A stretch of 64,000 bases of DNA from CAYYIS01 sp964470965 (GTDB taxonomy: Bacteria > JAAXHH01 > JABIQT01). Below the pieces are notes generated by a model that saw only the letters and a program-made list of their open reading frames with translations, did not search any database and had not been told where the DNA came from. Positions 52,609-61,236 of this stretch are shown one piece after another (position 1 is the first letter of the stretch; each line of letters begins with the position of its first letter). Both the position numbers and the translations under genes were made by a program. The stretch lies in NCBI GenBank assembly GCA_964470965.1, contig CAYYIS010000028.1, forward strand, positions 1-64,000, given 5' to 3'.

Positions 52609-52637
52609 TTGACAGGATATGGTACCGTTCATATCCT
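52609..52637 (+). promoter_or_regulatory. rarA promoter with embedded palindrome
   Basis: TTGACA (52609-52614) and TATCCT (52632-52637) are 17 bp apart. The perfect 8-bp inverted repeat AGGATATG/CATATCCT with an 8-nt spacer (52614-52637) fills the space between and overlaps both boxes, as an operator would. Confidence 0.5.
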
Positions 52638-52697
52638 GTTTCAGGACCTGATGCAGTCTGTCAATATTCAAATTTCAACAAATCAATTTCATTATTT

Positions 52698-54035
52698 ATG
52701 ACTGACCTGTTCGATCAGCTTGCGGATCAGCAACTCCAGCACGAGGCGCCACTGGCCGCCCGGATGCGGCCCCGCACCCTGGAAGCCTTCCTGGGACAGC
52801 GGGAAATCGTTGGTGAAGGACGGGCGCTGCGAACGGCGATCGAACAGGATACGCCGTTTTCGCTCGTCCTTTGGGGGCCACCCGGGACCGGCAAAACAAC
52901 GCTGGCCACGATCATCGCCCACGCAACAAAATCACATTATATTCCCCTAAGCGCAGCCTCCGCAGGTGTCAAAGACCTGCACCAGGCGGCGAAAGAGGCG
53001 CGGGACCGGCTGGGTATGCACCGCCAGCGGACTATCCTGTTCATCGACGAAATCCACCGGTTCAATAAAACCCAGCAGGACGCCGTTCTGCCCCATGTGG
53101 AGGACGGAACACTCACGCTGATCGGCGCCACCACCGAAAACCCGTCATTCGAAGTAAACGCCGCGTTACTGTCACGGTGCAGGGTTTTCCGGTTGAAGTC
53201 ACTGGAAGACGAAGACCTGCGCACACTCGTGGCCAGAGCGATAGATGATGAGGAACGGGGATTGGGAAAGCACAGCGTCATGTTGGACGACGATGCTATG
53301 GACTACCTGACCTCCGTTGCCGGCGGGGATGCCAGGGTAGCACTCAACACGGTAGAGGTAGCCGCTCTGACCGCGGTCCCGGACGAAGACGGACACACAC
53401 GTCTCACACCGCAGACTATCCAGAATACGATTCAGCAGAAAGTGCCACAGTACGACAAATCCGGCGACTGGCACTACGATGCCATCTCCGCACTGCATAA
53501 GACGCTGCGTGACTCCGATCCCGACGCTGCGCTTTACTGGCTCGGCAGAATGCTGGTGGCCGGAGACGATCCTCAGTACATCGCCCGGCGGCTGATAAGG
53601 TTTTCTGTCGAAGACATAGGCATGGCAGATCCACATGCACTGACGCTGGCCATGGCTGCCCAGCAGGCGGTTCATTTTATCGGTGTTCCGGAAGGGGAAC
53701 TGGCGCTGGCCCATGCAGCGGTGTACCTGGCTACGTCGCCCAAGAGCAATGCAATCTACACCGCCTACGGGAAAGCCCGGGAGGACGCGGAACGCACCAG
53801 CGACGAAGCGATCCCCTTACACCTGCGCAATGCGCCGACCAGCCTGATGAAGGAGATGGGCCACGGCAGAGGCTACAAGTACGCCCACGATTACGATGGC
53901 GCCATGGTGAACCAGGAACACCTCCCGGAATCCCTTCGCGAGCGTCAGTATTACGAGCCTACAGACCGGGGACGGGAACAGAAAATCGGGGAATGGTTGA
54001 AGCGGGTTCGGGAGATGCGTAAATCCGGTGGTTGA
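52698..54035 (+). CDS. rarA: Replication-associated recombination protein A (RarA/MgsA)
   Basis: AAA+ ATPase of 445 aa, normal for RarA, which acts at stalled replication forks. Features are the N-terminal APLAARMRPRTLEAFLGQ, Walker A LWGPPGTGKTTLA, FIDEIHRFNKTQQD (Walker B), LIGATTENPSFEVN, LLSRCRVF, and the tetramerisation region with DDPQYIARRLIRFSVEDIGMADP. The true start is ATG 52698 (ThrAspLeuPheAsp opening); upstream frame to 52419 is antisense to the cytidylyltransferase gene. It converges with the unknown gene at 54036, with no gap. Confidence 0.96.
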   Translation: MTDLFDQLADQQLQHEAPLAARMRPRTLEAFLGQREIVGEGRALRTAIEQDTPFSLVLWGPPGTGKTTLATIIAHATKSHYIPLSAASAGVKDLHQAAKEARDRLGMHRQRTILFIDEIHRFNKTQQDAVLPHVEDGTLTLIGATTENPSFEVNAALLSRCRVFRLKSLEDEDLRTLVARAIDDEERGLGKHSVMLDDDAMDYLTSVAGGDARVALNTVEVAALTAVPDEDGHTRLTPQTIQNTIQQKVPQYDKSGDWHYDAISALHKTLRDSDPDAALYWLGRMLVAGDDPQYIARRLIRFSVEDIGMADPHALTLAMAAQQAVHFIGVPEGELALAHAAVYLATSPKSNAIYTAYGKAREDAERTSDEAIPLHLRNAPTSLMKEMGHGRGYKYAHDYDGAMVNQEHLPESLRERQYYEPTDRGREQKIGEWLKRVREMRKSGG

Positions 54036-54611
54036 TTATCCGACCGCCGCCTGGTAACAGTAGTCGAAGAGGATTTCCCATTCCCGCTGTTGAATCTGTC
54101 GGCACAGATCCTCTACCGGCGTCCTGCCGCAGTTCGCCGCTTCACACAGATCGACAAAACCATACGGATCCCACACACACTGTTTGGTTAAGAAGGTAGC
54201 TGAATCCGGAAGCGATGCCGCCGTGGTCGCAATACCGGCGGCCGCATCACGGATCGCCGGAAAAACCGGGTGGTCGCCGACTCTGCCGAACCAGTATTTG
54301 CTGTTGGGATAATCCGGCTCACGGCGGTGCATAATGGCGTGCCAGTAGCTGCCGGTTTCAGTCGTGACCCTCTGACTGATGGTATGTGAGGTATCCAGAT
54401 AATCGTGGTACAGCCAGAGAGCGGAGAGGCAGCATGACGCCATATCCGTATCGGTAATCGCGTGCGGGGAGAAAACCGTTCCGTTGGTGTGAGCGTCCAG
54501 CGCCGATTCGATGGAATCGTTGGGTATGCCGGAATTCAGAGCCATGACCCGGGATTCCCGGACCAAATCCCCTATGACAGCACCGTAGGCATCGGGATCG
54601 AAAGTCGCCAT
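54036..54611 (-). CDS. Conserved-looking protein of unknown function
   Basis: Protein of 191 aa that I cannot assign. It has an acidic, helical N-terminal half (FDPDAYGAVIGDLVRES) and a His/Tyr-rich centre (SALWLYHDYLDTSH, GSYWHAIMHRREPDYPNSKYW, with H-x3-H). The C-terminal part has several Cys (CVWDPYGFVDLCEAANCG). It has no signal peptide or membrane helix. The WHAIMHRREPDYPNSKYWF segment looks like a conserved functional motif and is a good probe for searches. AAGGAA precedes the ATG. Confidence 0.7.
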   Translation of the reverse strand: MATFDPDAYGAVIGDLVRESRVMALNSGIPNDSIESALDAHTNGTVFSPHAITDTDMASCCLSALWLYHDYLDTSHTISQRVTTETGSYWHAIMHRREPDYPNSKYWFGRVGDHPVFPAIRDAAAGIATTAASLPDSATFLTKQCVWDPYGFVDLCEAANCGRTPVEDLCRQIQQREWEILFDYCYQAAVG

Positions 54612-54707
54612 GACGTTCCTTTCTTCCTAGGTATGAATGCACAGATTGAGGGGCAGTAAAAGCTGACCCTTAATCTATATCAAAACATTAGCATTCCGCC
54701 ATTCAAC

Positions 54708-55022
54708 TTAATCCGTGTTCTGGCGGTTGCTGAATCTGATCAGCAGTAAAAGCGCTGCTCCATAGAGACCGAGCGCCAGGAACATCGGGCTGCCCCGGCC
54801 CGCGTCCTCTTCGCCACGGTCAATGCGAGTGTTGCGCCCACACTCCCCTCGCAGGTGACTAAGTCCCCGGTCCAGCAAAATATGGACCATATCATGTATC
54901 TGGTTATCGAGCCCTTAGGTGTCCAGAGTGATCTCGATATCGGCAAAACAGGTTTTTATCCGATCACGAATCACCGACAGCACGGGAGAAGCTGCGATAA
55001 CGGCAATATAAACGTAACGCAT
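54708..55022 (-). pseudogene. Small two-helix membrane protein interrupted by TAA
   Basis: From ATG 55022, 6 bp after a strong GGGAGG, a frame codes for 35 residues with a hydrophobic N-terminus, then stops at TAA (54915-54917). The same frame continues open for 68 more codons and ends in a clear hydrophobic helix (MFLALGLYGAALLLLIRF) with a polar tail. The good start, the continuity and the terminal helix suggest one gene of about 105 codons broken by a nonsense change. It is not assigned to a family. Confidence 0.4.
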
Positions 55023-55134
55023 CAGGATCCTCCCGTCATGTCAAGGCGTTCCCGCCGGACTATCTTACCATGCATCATTCATCGTCTTGGTGGACTCTTC
55101 CGGCATTTTAAATGCTGCACGCACCATGGAAAGA

Positions 55135-55668
55135 TTAAGCGCTGTACCTTTTCAGGACCGGCTTGATATAGACAGGAAACAGTGCGTTTACCTCTCGCGG
55201 AGGCCCTGGCAAAACAAACAGGGTGACGCCGCCGTACGGCACGGTGATACAGTGTCCCCACCCCGACAGGTTCGCCGCCGCGGTGCCGACATCCGGGATG
55301 GTCGCTACTTTTCGCATATGCTCGCTCACCTGCTCCCGCCCTTTCAGGTTCAGTTTTATACGGAAATGATCTACCAGCCCTTCATCCACCACTGTTCCGC
55401 ATCCGATCATCTTGGCAAGCGTATCTACCGTCATATCATCCGGAGTGGGGCCGAGACCACCGGTCGTAATAATATGCGTTACTCCACCTGCAATGGCCTC
55501 CCCAATAGCACCAATGATGTTTTCCGGATTATCATGCACGGTGGTAACCCGGCGTACCCGTCCGCCGACCCCCTCAATTTCCCGGGCCAGAAACTGTGTG
55601 TTGGTGTCTGCGATCCGACCGAGAATGAGCTCGGTACCAATAGGGATGAGTTCGATTAAGGGTGGCAT
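55135..55668 (-). CDS. CinA-type molybdopterin-binding-like domain protein (short)
   Basis: Protein of 177 aa consisting only of the CinA N-terminal (COG1058) domain. Visible motifs are PIGTELILGRIADTNTQFLA at the start, TTGGLGPTPDDMTVDTLAKM in the middle and FVLPGPPREVNALF near the end. Full CinA proteins carry a second NMN-deamidase domain of about 150 residues, absent here. A related gene lies 58 bp upstream on the same strand. In other CinA proteins this domain hydrolyses ADP-ribose; the role of the free domain is not known. Confidence 0.82.
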   Translation of the reverse strand: MPPLIELIPIGTELILGRIADTNTQFLAREIEGVGGRVRRVTTVHDNPENIIGAIGEAIAGGVTHIITTGGLGPTPDDMTVDTLAKMIGCGTVVDEGLVDHFRIKLNLKGREQVSEHMRKVATIPDVGTAAANLSGWGHCITVPYGGVTLFVLPGPPREVNALFPVYIKPVLKRYSA

Positions 55669-55726
55669 AGTGAAATGTATGGCGCGGTACGACGGTAAAT
55701 GTTATGGAAGACAGAATTTTCGATCG

Positions 55727-56530
55727 TCACTCATCGTAGAGTTCCATCTGCTTGCCCTTTTCAGAGACAAGGTCCCGCAGGAGTTCGACCGCGGCGTTGA
55801 GGATGTCCTGTGCGTCCGCGGCGTTTTCTCCAGTGGCCACGATATCCACCGGCAGGCCCTGATCCATGGAATGACGCATGGCCACATATCCCTTGAGGTA
55901 GGTCGTAGGGTGATGCTCCATCACCTTCTCCAGAAGAGGTGAGACTTCCGACTCAAACATGTTGATAATGACGCGCAGAACGGCGCTCTTAGTCTGGTAG
56001 GAGGAAGAGATATATTCCGCCACGCAGCCGTTGAACAGCGCTTCCATTTCCCGGGGCGGTCCCGGCAGGATAAATAGGGTCGAATCGCCCTTGGTGACAC
56101 GGATGCAGGGGGCCCAGCCCACATGGTTCTGGAAGACATCGGCATCGAGGGGAACTGTTGCCATCTTAAGCATCGGATCCGTCGCTTCCGACGGGTCGGT
56201 TATGTTTCGCCGGGCCAGGAAGTTATCCAGGGTCGGTTCATGGATCACCGGCTTCGTTCCCAGAATACTTGAAATGGCCTCCACCGTCATGTCGTCCGGC
56301 GTCGGTCCGAGGCCGCCGGTCATCACGATAATGCCCGTACCCCTATCGATTCCGCTGCCCACTGCTGCGATGATCTCTCCGATCTCATCCGGCACGATTG
56401 TTATCCGCCGCAGCGAACCGCCCAGTTGTACGATCTGCTGTGCTATCCAGTGTGCATTTGTATCCTGAATTCGCCCCTTGATGAGCTCGGTGCCGATCGA
56501 ATAGATTTCGATTACCGGTGAGTTATTCAT
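55727..56530 (-). CDS. CinA-type molybdopterin-binding-like domain protein (long)
   Basis: Protein of 267 aa with the same domain as its neighbour: YSIGTELIKGRIQDTNAHWI, MTGGLGPTPDDMTVEAI and FILPGPPREMEALF. It also has a C-terminal extension of about 100 residues (PLLEKVMEHHPTTYLKGYVA and onward), the linker domain of CinA (KH-like). The deamidase domain is missing. It overlaps the class III aminotransferase gene by 4 bp (ATGA), so it is translated with it. The pair may derive from tandem duplication. Confidence 0.85.
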   Translation of the reverse strand: MNNSPVIEIYSIGTELIKGRIQDTNAHWIAQQIVQLGGSLRRITIVPDEIGEIIAAVGSGIDRGTGIIVMTGGLGPTPDDMTVEAISSILGTKPVIHEPTLDNFLARRNITDPSEATDPMLKMATVPLDADVFQNHVGWAPCIRVTKGDSTLFILPGPPREMEALFNGCVAEYISSSYQTKSAVLRVIINMFESEVSPLLEKVMEHHPTTYLKGYVAMRHSMDQGLPVDIVATGENAADAQDILNAAVELLRDLVSEKGKQMELYDE

Positions 56531-57915
56531 TGGCCCAATGTCTTCAGCGTTTCCTCTATGCTTTCCGAAAGGATTCCCATCAGGAGATCTATTTGCTCAC
56601 GGCCTATTATCAGCGGGGGAGCGAAGGCGATCCAGTGGGGATCGAACCGGGAGAGTAGACCTTTTTCCAGGGCCGCCTTGCCGACCTGGACTCCGAAATC
56701 CACACCGGGAGCGAACTGCTCTTTCGAGTCCGGATCTTTGACAAGTTCCAGGCCTACCATAAGCCCCTTGCCGCGGATCTCTCCTACGATTCCGAAATCC
56801 CGGAGGCTTTCCAAACGCCCCCGGAAATAATCTCCCATTTCCTGGGCACGGGCACAGAGATCCCGCTCAACGATTTCATTCAGACAGGCAAGTCCGGCCG
56901 CTGCTGCGAGGGGGTTGCCACCATAGGTATGGCCGTGAGAGAATTCGACCTCATCCTCGGGACGACCCAGGAACGCTTGCGCCACATGGTCTCTGAAGGC
57001 GATGCCGGCCAGGGGAATATAGCCGCTGGACATACCTTTTCCCATGCACAGGATGTCGGGCCTTACACCGAAGGTCTGCGCCGCGAACATTTGGCCGGTG
57101 CGTCCGAATCCGGTGATGATTTCATCAAATATCAACAGCACGTCGTGCCGGTCGCAAATCTCCCGCACCATAGGCAGATAATCGTCCGGAGGTGTAATGA
57201 CACCGCCGGTGTTACCGATCGGCTCGAGGATGACCGCGGCCACCGTGTCCGGACCTTCCATGCGAATCATATCCTCAATAGTGCGTGCACAGAATACTTC
57301 GCACTCAGGATGGGTCTTTTCAAAAGGACATCGGTAGCAGGTGGGCGGGTGTACATGCAGGTAGCCCGGCAGGGTCGGCTCGAACATGGTCTTACGCCGA
57401 GGCGTTCCGGTGGCGGAAAGGGCTCCCATGGTCGCGCCGTGGTATCCGTGGTACCGGGCTATCACCTTGTATTTGTGCGGGTTGCCGGTCTGGCGATGAT
57501 ACTGCTTTGCCAGCTTCATGGCCGCTTCGGTGGCTTCGGAGCCGCCGGATAACAATTTGATCGTGTTAAGGTCTCCAGGGGTTACTTCGGCTAGGCGGTT
57601 TACAAGCTCGATAGCGGCTGGATTGGTGGCATGCAGAGGCGGTGCGAAGGCCATAGTGTCCAGCTGCGTTTTCATGGCCTCGATGACACGTCGGTTATTG
57701 TGGCCCACCGTCACAACGAAGATTCCGGAGATACCGTCCAGAATCCGACGGCCGTGTATGTCCTGGTACCAGACACCGTCCGCTCCGGTGATGACCAACG
57801 GATCTTCGACGAACTTCTCCATCTGCCAGAAATCAAGAACCATCGGACGGAGCGTGTCCGGGTGAAGCAACCGGTCCGCGTCGTAACCAGGTGATTTCTC
57901 GCCGTAGCTCATCAT
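56527..57915 (-). CDS. Class III aminotransferase
   Basis: PLP enzyme of 462 aa in the omega-aminotransferase/AGXT2 group. Family marks are DIHGRRILDGISGIFVVTVGH, GGSEATEAAMKLAKQYH, YHGYHGATMGALSATG, LIFDEIITGFGRTG (PLP-ring Asp) and the Schiff-base lysine in CMGKGMSSGYIPL. The substrate is probably an amino acid, polyamine or beta-alanine paired with pyruvate or glyoxylate. It overlaps both neighbours by 4 bp (a lipoprotein upstream, a CinA-type protein downstream), so the three form one operon. Confidence 0.92.
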   Translation of the reverse strand: MMSYGEKSPGYDADRLLHPDTLRPMVLDFWQMEKFVEDPLVITGADGVWYQDIHGRRILDGISGIFVVTVGHNNRRVIEAMKTQLDTMAFAPPLHATNPAAIELVNRLAEVTPGDLNTIKLLSGGSEATEAAMKLAKQYHRQTGNPHKYKVIARYHGYHGATMGALSATGTPRRKTMFEPTLPGYLHVHPPTCYRCPFEKTHPECEVFCARTIEDMIRMEGPDTVAAVILEPIGNTGGVITPPDDYLPMVREICDRHDVLLIFDEIITGFGRTGQMFAAQTFGVRPDILCMGKGMSSGYIPLAGIAFRDHVAQAFLGRPEDEVEFSHGHTYGGNPLAAAAGLACLNEIVERDLCARAQEMGDYFRGRLESLRDFGIVGEIRGKGLMVGLELVKDPDSKEQFAPGVDFGVQVGKAALEKGLLSRFDPHWIAFAPPLIIGREQIDLLMGILSESIEETLKTLGQ

Positions 57916-58493
57916 TTCAGAATACCCTTTTTCACATCCGTGACTACAATCTCGAAAAGGTATCTGGTTACTTTGTCCTGAATCTTGACGGGCAGAGACA
58001 CACCGACTTTAGCACCCTTCAGGTTTAGCGCATCTTCCGTCTTCGGAAAGATAGGACGCTGCTCCCATCCGGTAAATCCAATATATGCGTAATCGGACGG
58101 GGCGACCGTCTCGTTGAGCACGCCCTGAGGCAGAATGGTGGTGGGTATCCTGGTCCGGTGCAGATCCTGTAGGAGGACCATGTTTTGGACAACAGGATGG
58201 GCGTTCCCTTCCGGGTCGATCACGCGCACCTGGTTCCAGTCTATCGATATGGGTTCCTCTTGCAGATTGATAATATCGAGGCCTATAACCAGTTCCTGGG
58301 GGAGCAATCTGCAGAACAGGTTTTCATCACGGAATTCCAGGCTGCCCTGCTGTACCGGGCTGGTCATGGCGTACTGATACCGGTAGATAAATTCTTCGGC
58401 TTGAAGGTCCGCGGTGTTTAAAGACCCAGGCCTCCGCGTCGCACATCCAGTGGCAAAAAGCAATATCAATATCGCACAAATTATCCTTGGCAT
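57912..58493 (-). CDS. Lipoprotein of unknown function
   Basis: Protein of 193 aa with a lipoprotein signal: basic start, hydrophobic stretch, then the lipobox FATGC with Cys near residue 17. The mature part is mainly beta in character (LVIGLDIINLQEEPISIDWNQVRVIDPEG; PSDYAYIGFTGWEQRPIFP), like an immunoglobulin-type domain. No family is recognised. It heads a coupled operon with the aminotransferase and CinA-type gene, and follows another lipoprotein gene by 10 bp. Confidence 0.8.
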   Translation of the reverse strand: MPRIICAILILLFATGCATRRPGSLNTADLQAEEFIYRYQYAMTSPVQQGSLEFRDENLFCRLLPQELVIGLDIINLQEEPISIDWNQVRVIDPEGNAHPVVQNMVLLQDLHRTRIPTTILPQGVLNETVAPSDYAYIGFTGWEQRPIFPKTEDALNLKGAKVGVSLPVKIQDKVTRYLFEIVVTDVKKGILK

Positions 58494-58503
58494 GTTAGCT
58501 TCC

Positions 58504-59004
58504 TCAATACATCCTGTCGATCACGATGTGGACGTCCGTCTGACCCACGGTGGCGCTTGGCACATTGCCTTCCATATCACCTGCCTGAAGAGGCCCGGCG
58601 TTACCGTCCCGGTCGATTCGGGCGACGACTTCCACCTGTCCGGTAAACGAGGGGCCGGCCGCCATCTGGTCAGCGCCCGAGAGGGTGTACGGCATGGGAA
58701 ACGCGAATCTGGCTACCCGTTTTACCGCGAGCGGCGCGCCGCCGCCCCGGCGGGCCATAATGAACATGATCTCTCTTCCTGTCAATTTATCAGACAGTTC
58801 CGGAGCGAGAGTGATAGTTCCGGAAATTACCCCGCCACCGCCCTGGGGCATCATTTCGGCTGGCCGTTGCGTGGCGGTAGTCCCCCGCATCATCGGAGGG
58901 AGCGGAGGTGCGCCCTCTCCCGTTAGAGGCCTTACATTCTGATCACAGGCCGTGACCAGCATCAACACCGCCAGCCACCGGGTAGTAATTGCAGATTTAT
59001 TCAA
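58504..59004 (-). CDS. Lipoprotein with a CcmI/CycH C-terminal-like domain
   Basis: Protein of 166 aa. The N-terminal signal ends in the lipobox-like LVTAC near residue 20, followed by a Pro/Met-rich linker of about 40 residues. From GVISGTITLAPELSDKL to the end it matches the C-terminal domain of the cytochrome c maturation factor CcmI/CycH: IMFIMARRGGGAPLAVKR, then the TLSGADQM segment, QVEVVARIDRDGNA and LQAGDMEGNVP. Normally this domain is joined to TPR and membrane domains. A free lipoprotein form may help present apocytochrome or another client in the periplasm. No other ccm genes are visible. Confidence 0.7.
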   Translation of the reverse strand: MNKSAITTRWLAVLMLVTACDQNVRPLTGEGAPPLPPMMRGTTATQRPAEMMPQGGGGVISGTITLAPELSDKLTGREIMFIMARRGGGAPLAVKRVARFAFPMPYTLSGADQMAAGPSFTGQVEVVARIDRDGNAGPLQAGDMEGNVPSATVGQTDVHIVIDRMY

Positions 59005-59403
59005 ACCGTAACTCCTGCCTCGCAGAAAAACTTCCGATCACAAAAACGCATTAATATAAGACGCTTTCCCTGCTTTCCGCAAGCAATTTAAGGGAATCGC
59101 TGCATCCGGCCGGTTCTAACTCACGGCACAGAAGCGGGCTTTGATGTCCATGCTGCACATACCCCATGGCCGAGAAAATCTATTCTGATGGCAGGGATGG
59201 TCAATTCTGCCCAAACCTATCGGAAATCATGCGGTGGATAGTGTAGGCGAAACTCAAGGGATTGTCAAATAATTCAGGGGAGTGAGCAAAAAGAATCTCT
59301 TGACTTTGATGGGTTCTGCCGGCAGTATAATAATGCAAATTGATTATTCATCACACCAGTATTTTCAGTCAAATCACCACTAAAATTAATGGAAGAGATA
59401 ACC
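59005..59403 (+). other. Intergenic region before the cold-shock fusion gene
   Basis: About 400 bp without a gene. A perfect TATAAT lies at 59326-59331, but the nearest TTGACT (59300-59305) is 20 bp away, longer than usual. If that -10 is used, the leader is about 66 nt. Confidence 0.4.
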
Positions 59404-60105
59404 ATGCAACAGGGCACTATTTCTCGATTGAACCATTCACGGGGCTTCGGATTTCTGACGACACCCGACGGCGAGGATCTGTTCTTCCACCGAACCAATG
59501 TACATGAGACACCCTTTGCCCGTTTGCAGGTCGGCGACCGGGTCACCTACGAAGTCCAGGTGACGCCACGCGGCACCAGGGCGAACAAGGTCCAGTTGAA
59601 CATGCCGGCCTCTCAGCTACAGATCAATCTGGGCGTACGGGATATGGATCGTGCCGTGCAGTTTTATGTAAACAACCTGGGGTTCAAAAAGATCGCTATG
59701 AACCCCGGATATGTCCTCTTACACCGCGGCGCCCTGATCATCGGACTCAAAACAGACGAACTCCTCTGGCATCCTGCCGTCGTCGATCACAACCCTAAGG
59801 ACCTTGTCCGCGGTGTGGGGATTGAACTGGTACTTGAAGTTTCAGATATCGAACATTACTACTCTCAAATACAGCAGTCCGGCATCACGTTTCAGGAACC
59901 GCTGGTAGACCGCCCCTGGGGAGCCAAAGATTTCCGAATTCTCGACTCTGAGGGATATTACTGGCGTGTCACATCGCCTAGACCGCTTGCGCACCCGGAA
60001 GACGATCAGTCGAACGCTTCCAGCGGCTATCAACCCGGCGATGCACTGTATGACACTTCGGCATCCACGGCCGGCCAGTCATCAGAGGACGAGATTGAAA
60101 GTTAG
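59404..60105 (+). CDS. Cold-shock domain fused to a glyoxalase (VOC) domain
   Basis: Protein of 233 aa. Residues 1-65 form a complete cold-shock domain (GTISRLNHSRGFGFL with RNP1, DLFFHRTNV as RNP2, then GDRVTYEV). Residues about 70-195 form a vicinal-oxygen-chelate domain (INLGVRDMDRAVQFYVNNLGF, then VRGVGIELVLEVSDIEHYYS, and FRILDSEGYYWRV). A Ser/Asp/Glu-rich tail follows. In the VOC half the usual His/Glu metal ligands are not all evident, so it may bind a ligand without catalysis. ATG 59404 has GGAAGAGA 6 bp upstream and gives the normal cold-shock N-terminus; ATG 59389 is also in frame. The two domains are in one uninterrupted frame. Confidence 0.87.
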   Translation: MQQGTISRLNHSRGFGFLTTPDGEDLFFHRTNVHETPFARLQVGDRVTYEVQVTPRGTRANKVQLNMPASQLQINLGVRDMDRAVQFYVNNLGFKKIAMNPGYVLLHRGALIIGLKTDELLWHPAVVDHNPKDLVRGVGIELVLEVSDIEHYYSQIQQSGITFQEPLVDRPWGAKDFRILDSEGYYWRVTSPRPLAHPEDDQSNASSGYQPGDALYDTSASTAGQSSEDEIES

Positions 60106-60501
60106 TGAGCAATCCGCCGCTTGAGTCAATGCCGGCAGCGGTCCCCGAGGCGGTCGGAGAGCAGCAAATTAAACACGGCTACCCGTGCCGTCACGGCAGC
60201 TTTAAATGGGAATTTTCCGGTGTAAAGACCGCAGTCCCTATTGACGGTATGCTCACCAACCACAATATTGAAAATACCAACTTGGCCGGGTTCGGGCGGA
60301 CATTCTCTCGTGCAGCACGGGCACGACCGAAGCAGTAAAACCATCCGATCCGGGGACTGGTCGATCTGCCAGCACGGTAAGATTCGAATGTTTTTACCGG
60401 ACAGATGGCCGTATATTGTATTTATTGGCGAATTATGATATTTTTGAGGTCTGATCAACACGATTTTCCATCGATCCGTAAGTTTATTTAAGGAGTATTC
60501 A
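60106..60501 (+). other. Gene-free interval before ppgK
   Basis: About 400 bp. A 77-codon frame opens at a GTG overlapping the preceding stop (60105-60338), but it has no ribosome-binding site and no protein-like pattern. No promoter was recognised with confidence. Confidence 0.4.
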
Positions 60502-61236
60502 GTGGAAGTCTTAGGGATTGATATCGGAGGAACCGGTATAAAAGGGGCGCCGGTCGATATCATAAAAGGCGTACTCACTGGAAAGCGGCACCGTATTCTG
60601 ACGCCGCAACCGGCGACGCCCGACGCCCTAATCGATACCGTGGCGCAGATTGTAACACACTTTAATTGGTCGGGCCCTATCGGCTGTGGCTTTCCGGCAG
60701 TCATTAAGGGTGGGGGCGTACACACTGCTTCTAATGTCGCTCCGGAATGGGTCGGCACCAACGCGGGGGACCTTCTGGAACAAGCGACCGGTCAGAGGGC
60801 AGCCTTTCTCAACGACGCGGATGCTGCCGGAATGGCGGAGATGGATTTCGGGGCCGGGAAGGGACACAAGGGGCTGGTCCTGATTGTAACCCTCGGGACG
60901 GGAATCGGGACGTCTCTATTCATAAACCAGGTGCTCGTGCCAAACACCGAACTGGGACACATAGAACTACGCGGTAAGGACGCGGAAAGACGGGCAGCGG
61001 AGCGGGTTCGCATCGAAAACAAGTTGAGCTGGAAGAAATGGGCGTTGCGCGTCAACGAATACCTGGAAGCAATGGAAGCCTTGCTCTGGCCCGATCTGAT
61101 CATCATCGGTGGCGGTGCCAGCAAAAAATACGACCGCTTCTTCCCGTATCTCACCGTTAAGGCAGAGACAGTCCCGGCGCAATTGCGGAATGATGCAGGG
61201 ATTATCGGCGCGGCTCTTGCTGCATCAGGGGGTTAG
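60502..61236 (+). CDS. ppgK: Polyphosphate glucokinase (ROK family)
   Basis: Protein of 244 aa, typical of strictly polyphosphate- or poly(P)/ATP-dependent glucokinases, which phosphorylate glucose. It has the opening GIDIGGTGIKGAPVD phosphate motif, GCGFPAVIKGG, FLNDADAAGMAEMDFG with the catalytic Asp, and VTLGTGIGTSLF. GHIELRGKDAERRAAER replaces the zinc-binding Cys cluster of other ROK proteins, as is normal for PpgK. The start is GTG 60502 with AGGAG 7 bp upstream. Confidence 0.92.
   Translation: MEVLGIDIGGTGIKGAPVDIIKGVLTGKRHRILTPQPATPDALIDTVAQIVTHFNWSGPIGCGFPAVIKGGGVHTASNVAPEWVGTNAGDLLEQATGQRAAFLNDADAAGMAEMDFGAGKGHKGLVLIVTLGTGIGTSLFINQVLVPNTELGHIELRGKDAERRAAERVRIENKLSWKKWALRVNEYLEAMEALLWPDLIIIGGGASKKYDRFFPYLTVKAETVPAQLRNDAGIIGAALAASGG

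Noticed and set aside
60105..60338. 77-codon frame after the cold-shock fusion gene
   Set aside because: It has no ribosome-binding site, a composition unlike a protein, and no recognisable motif.
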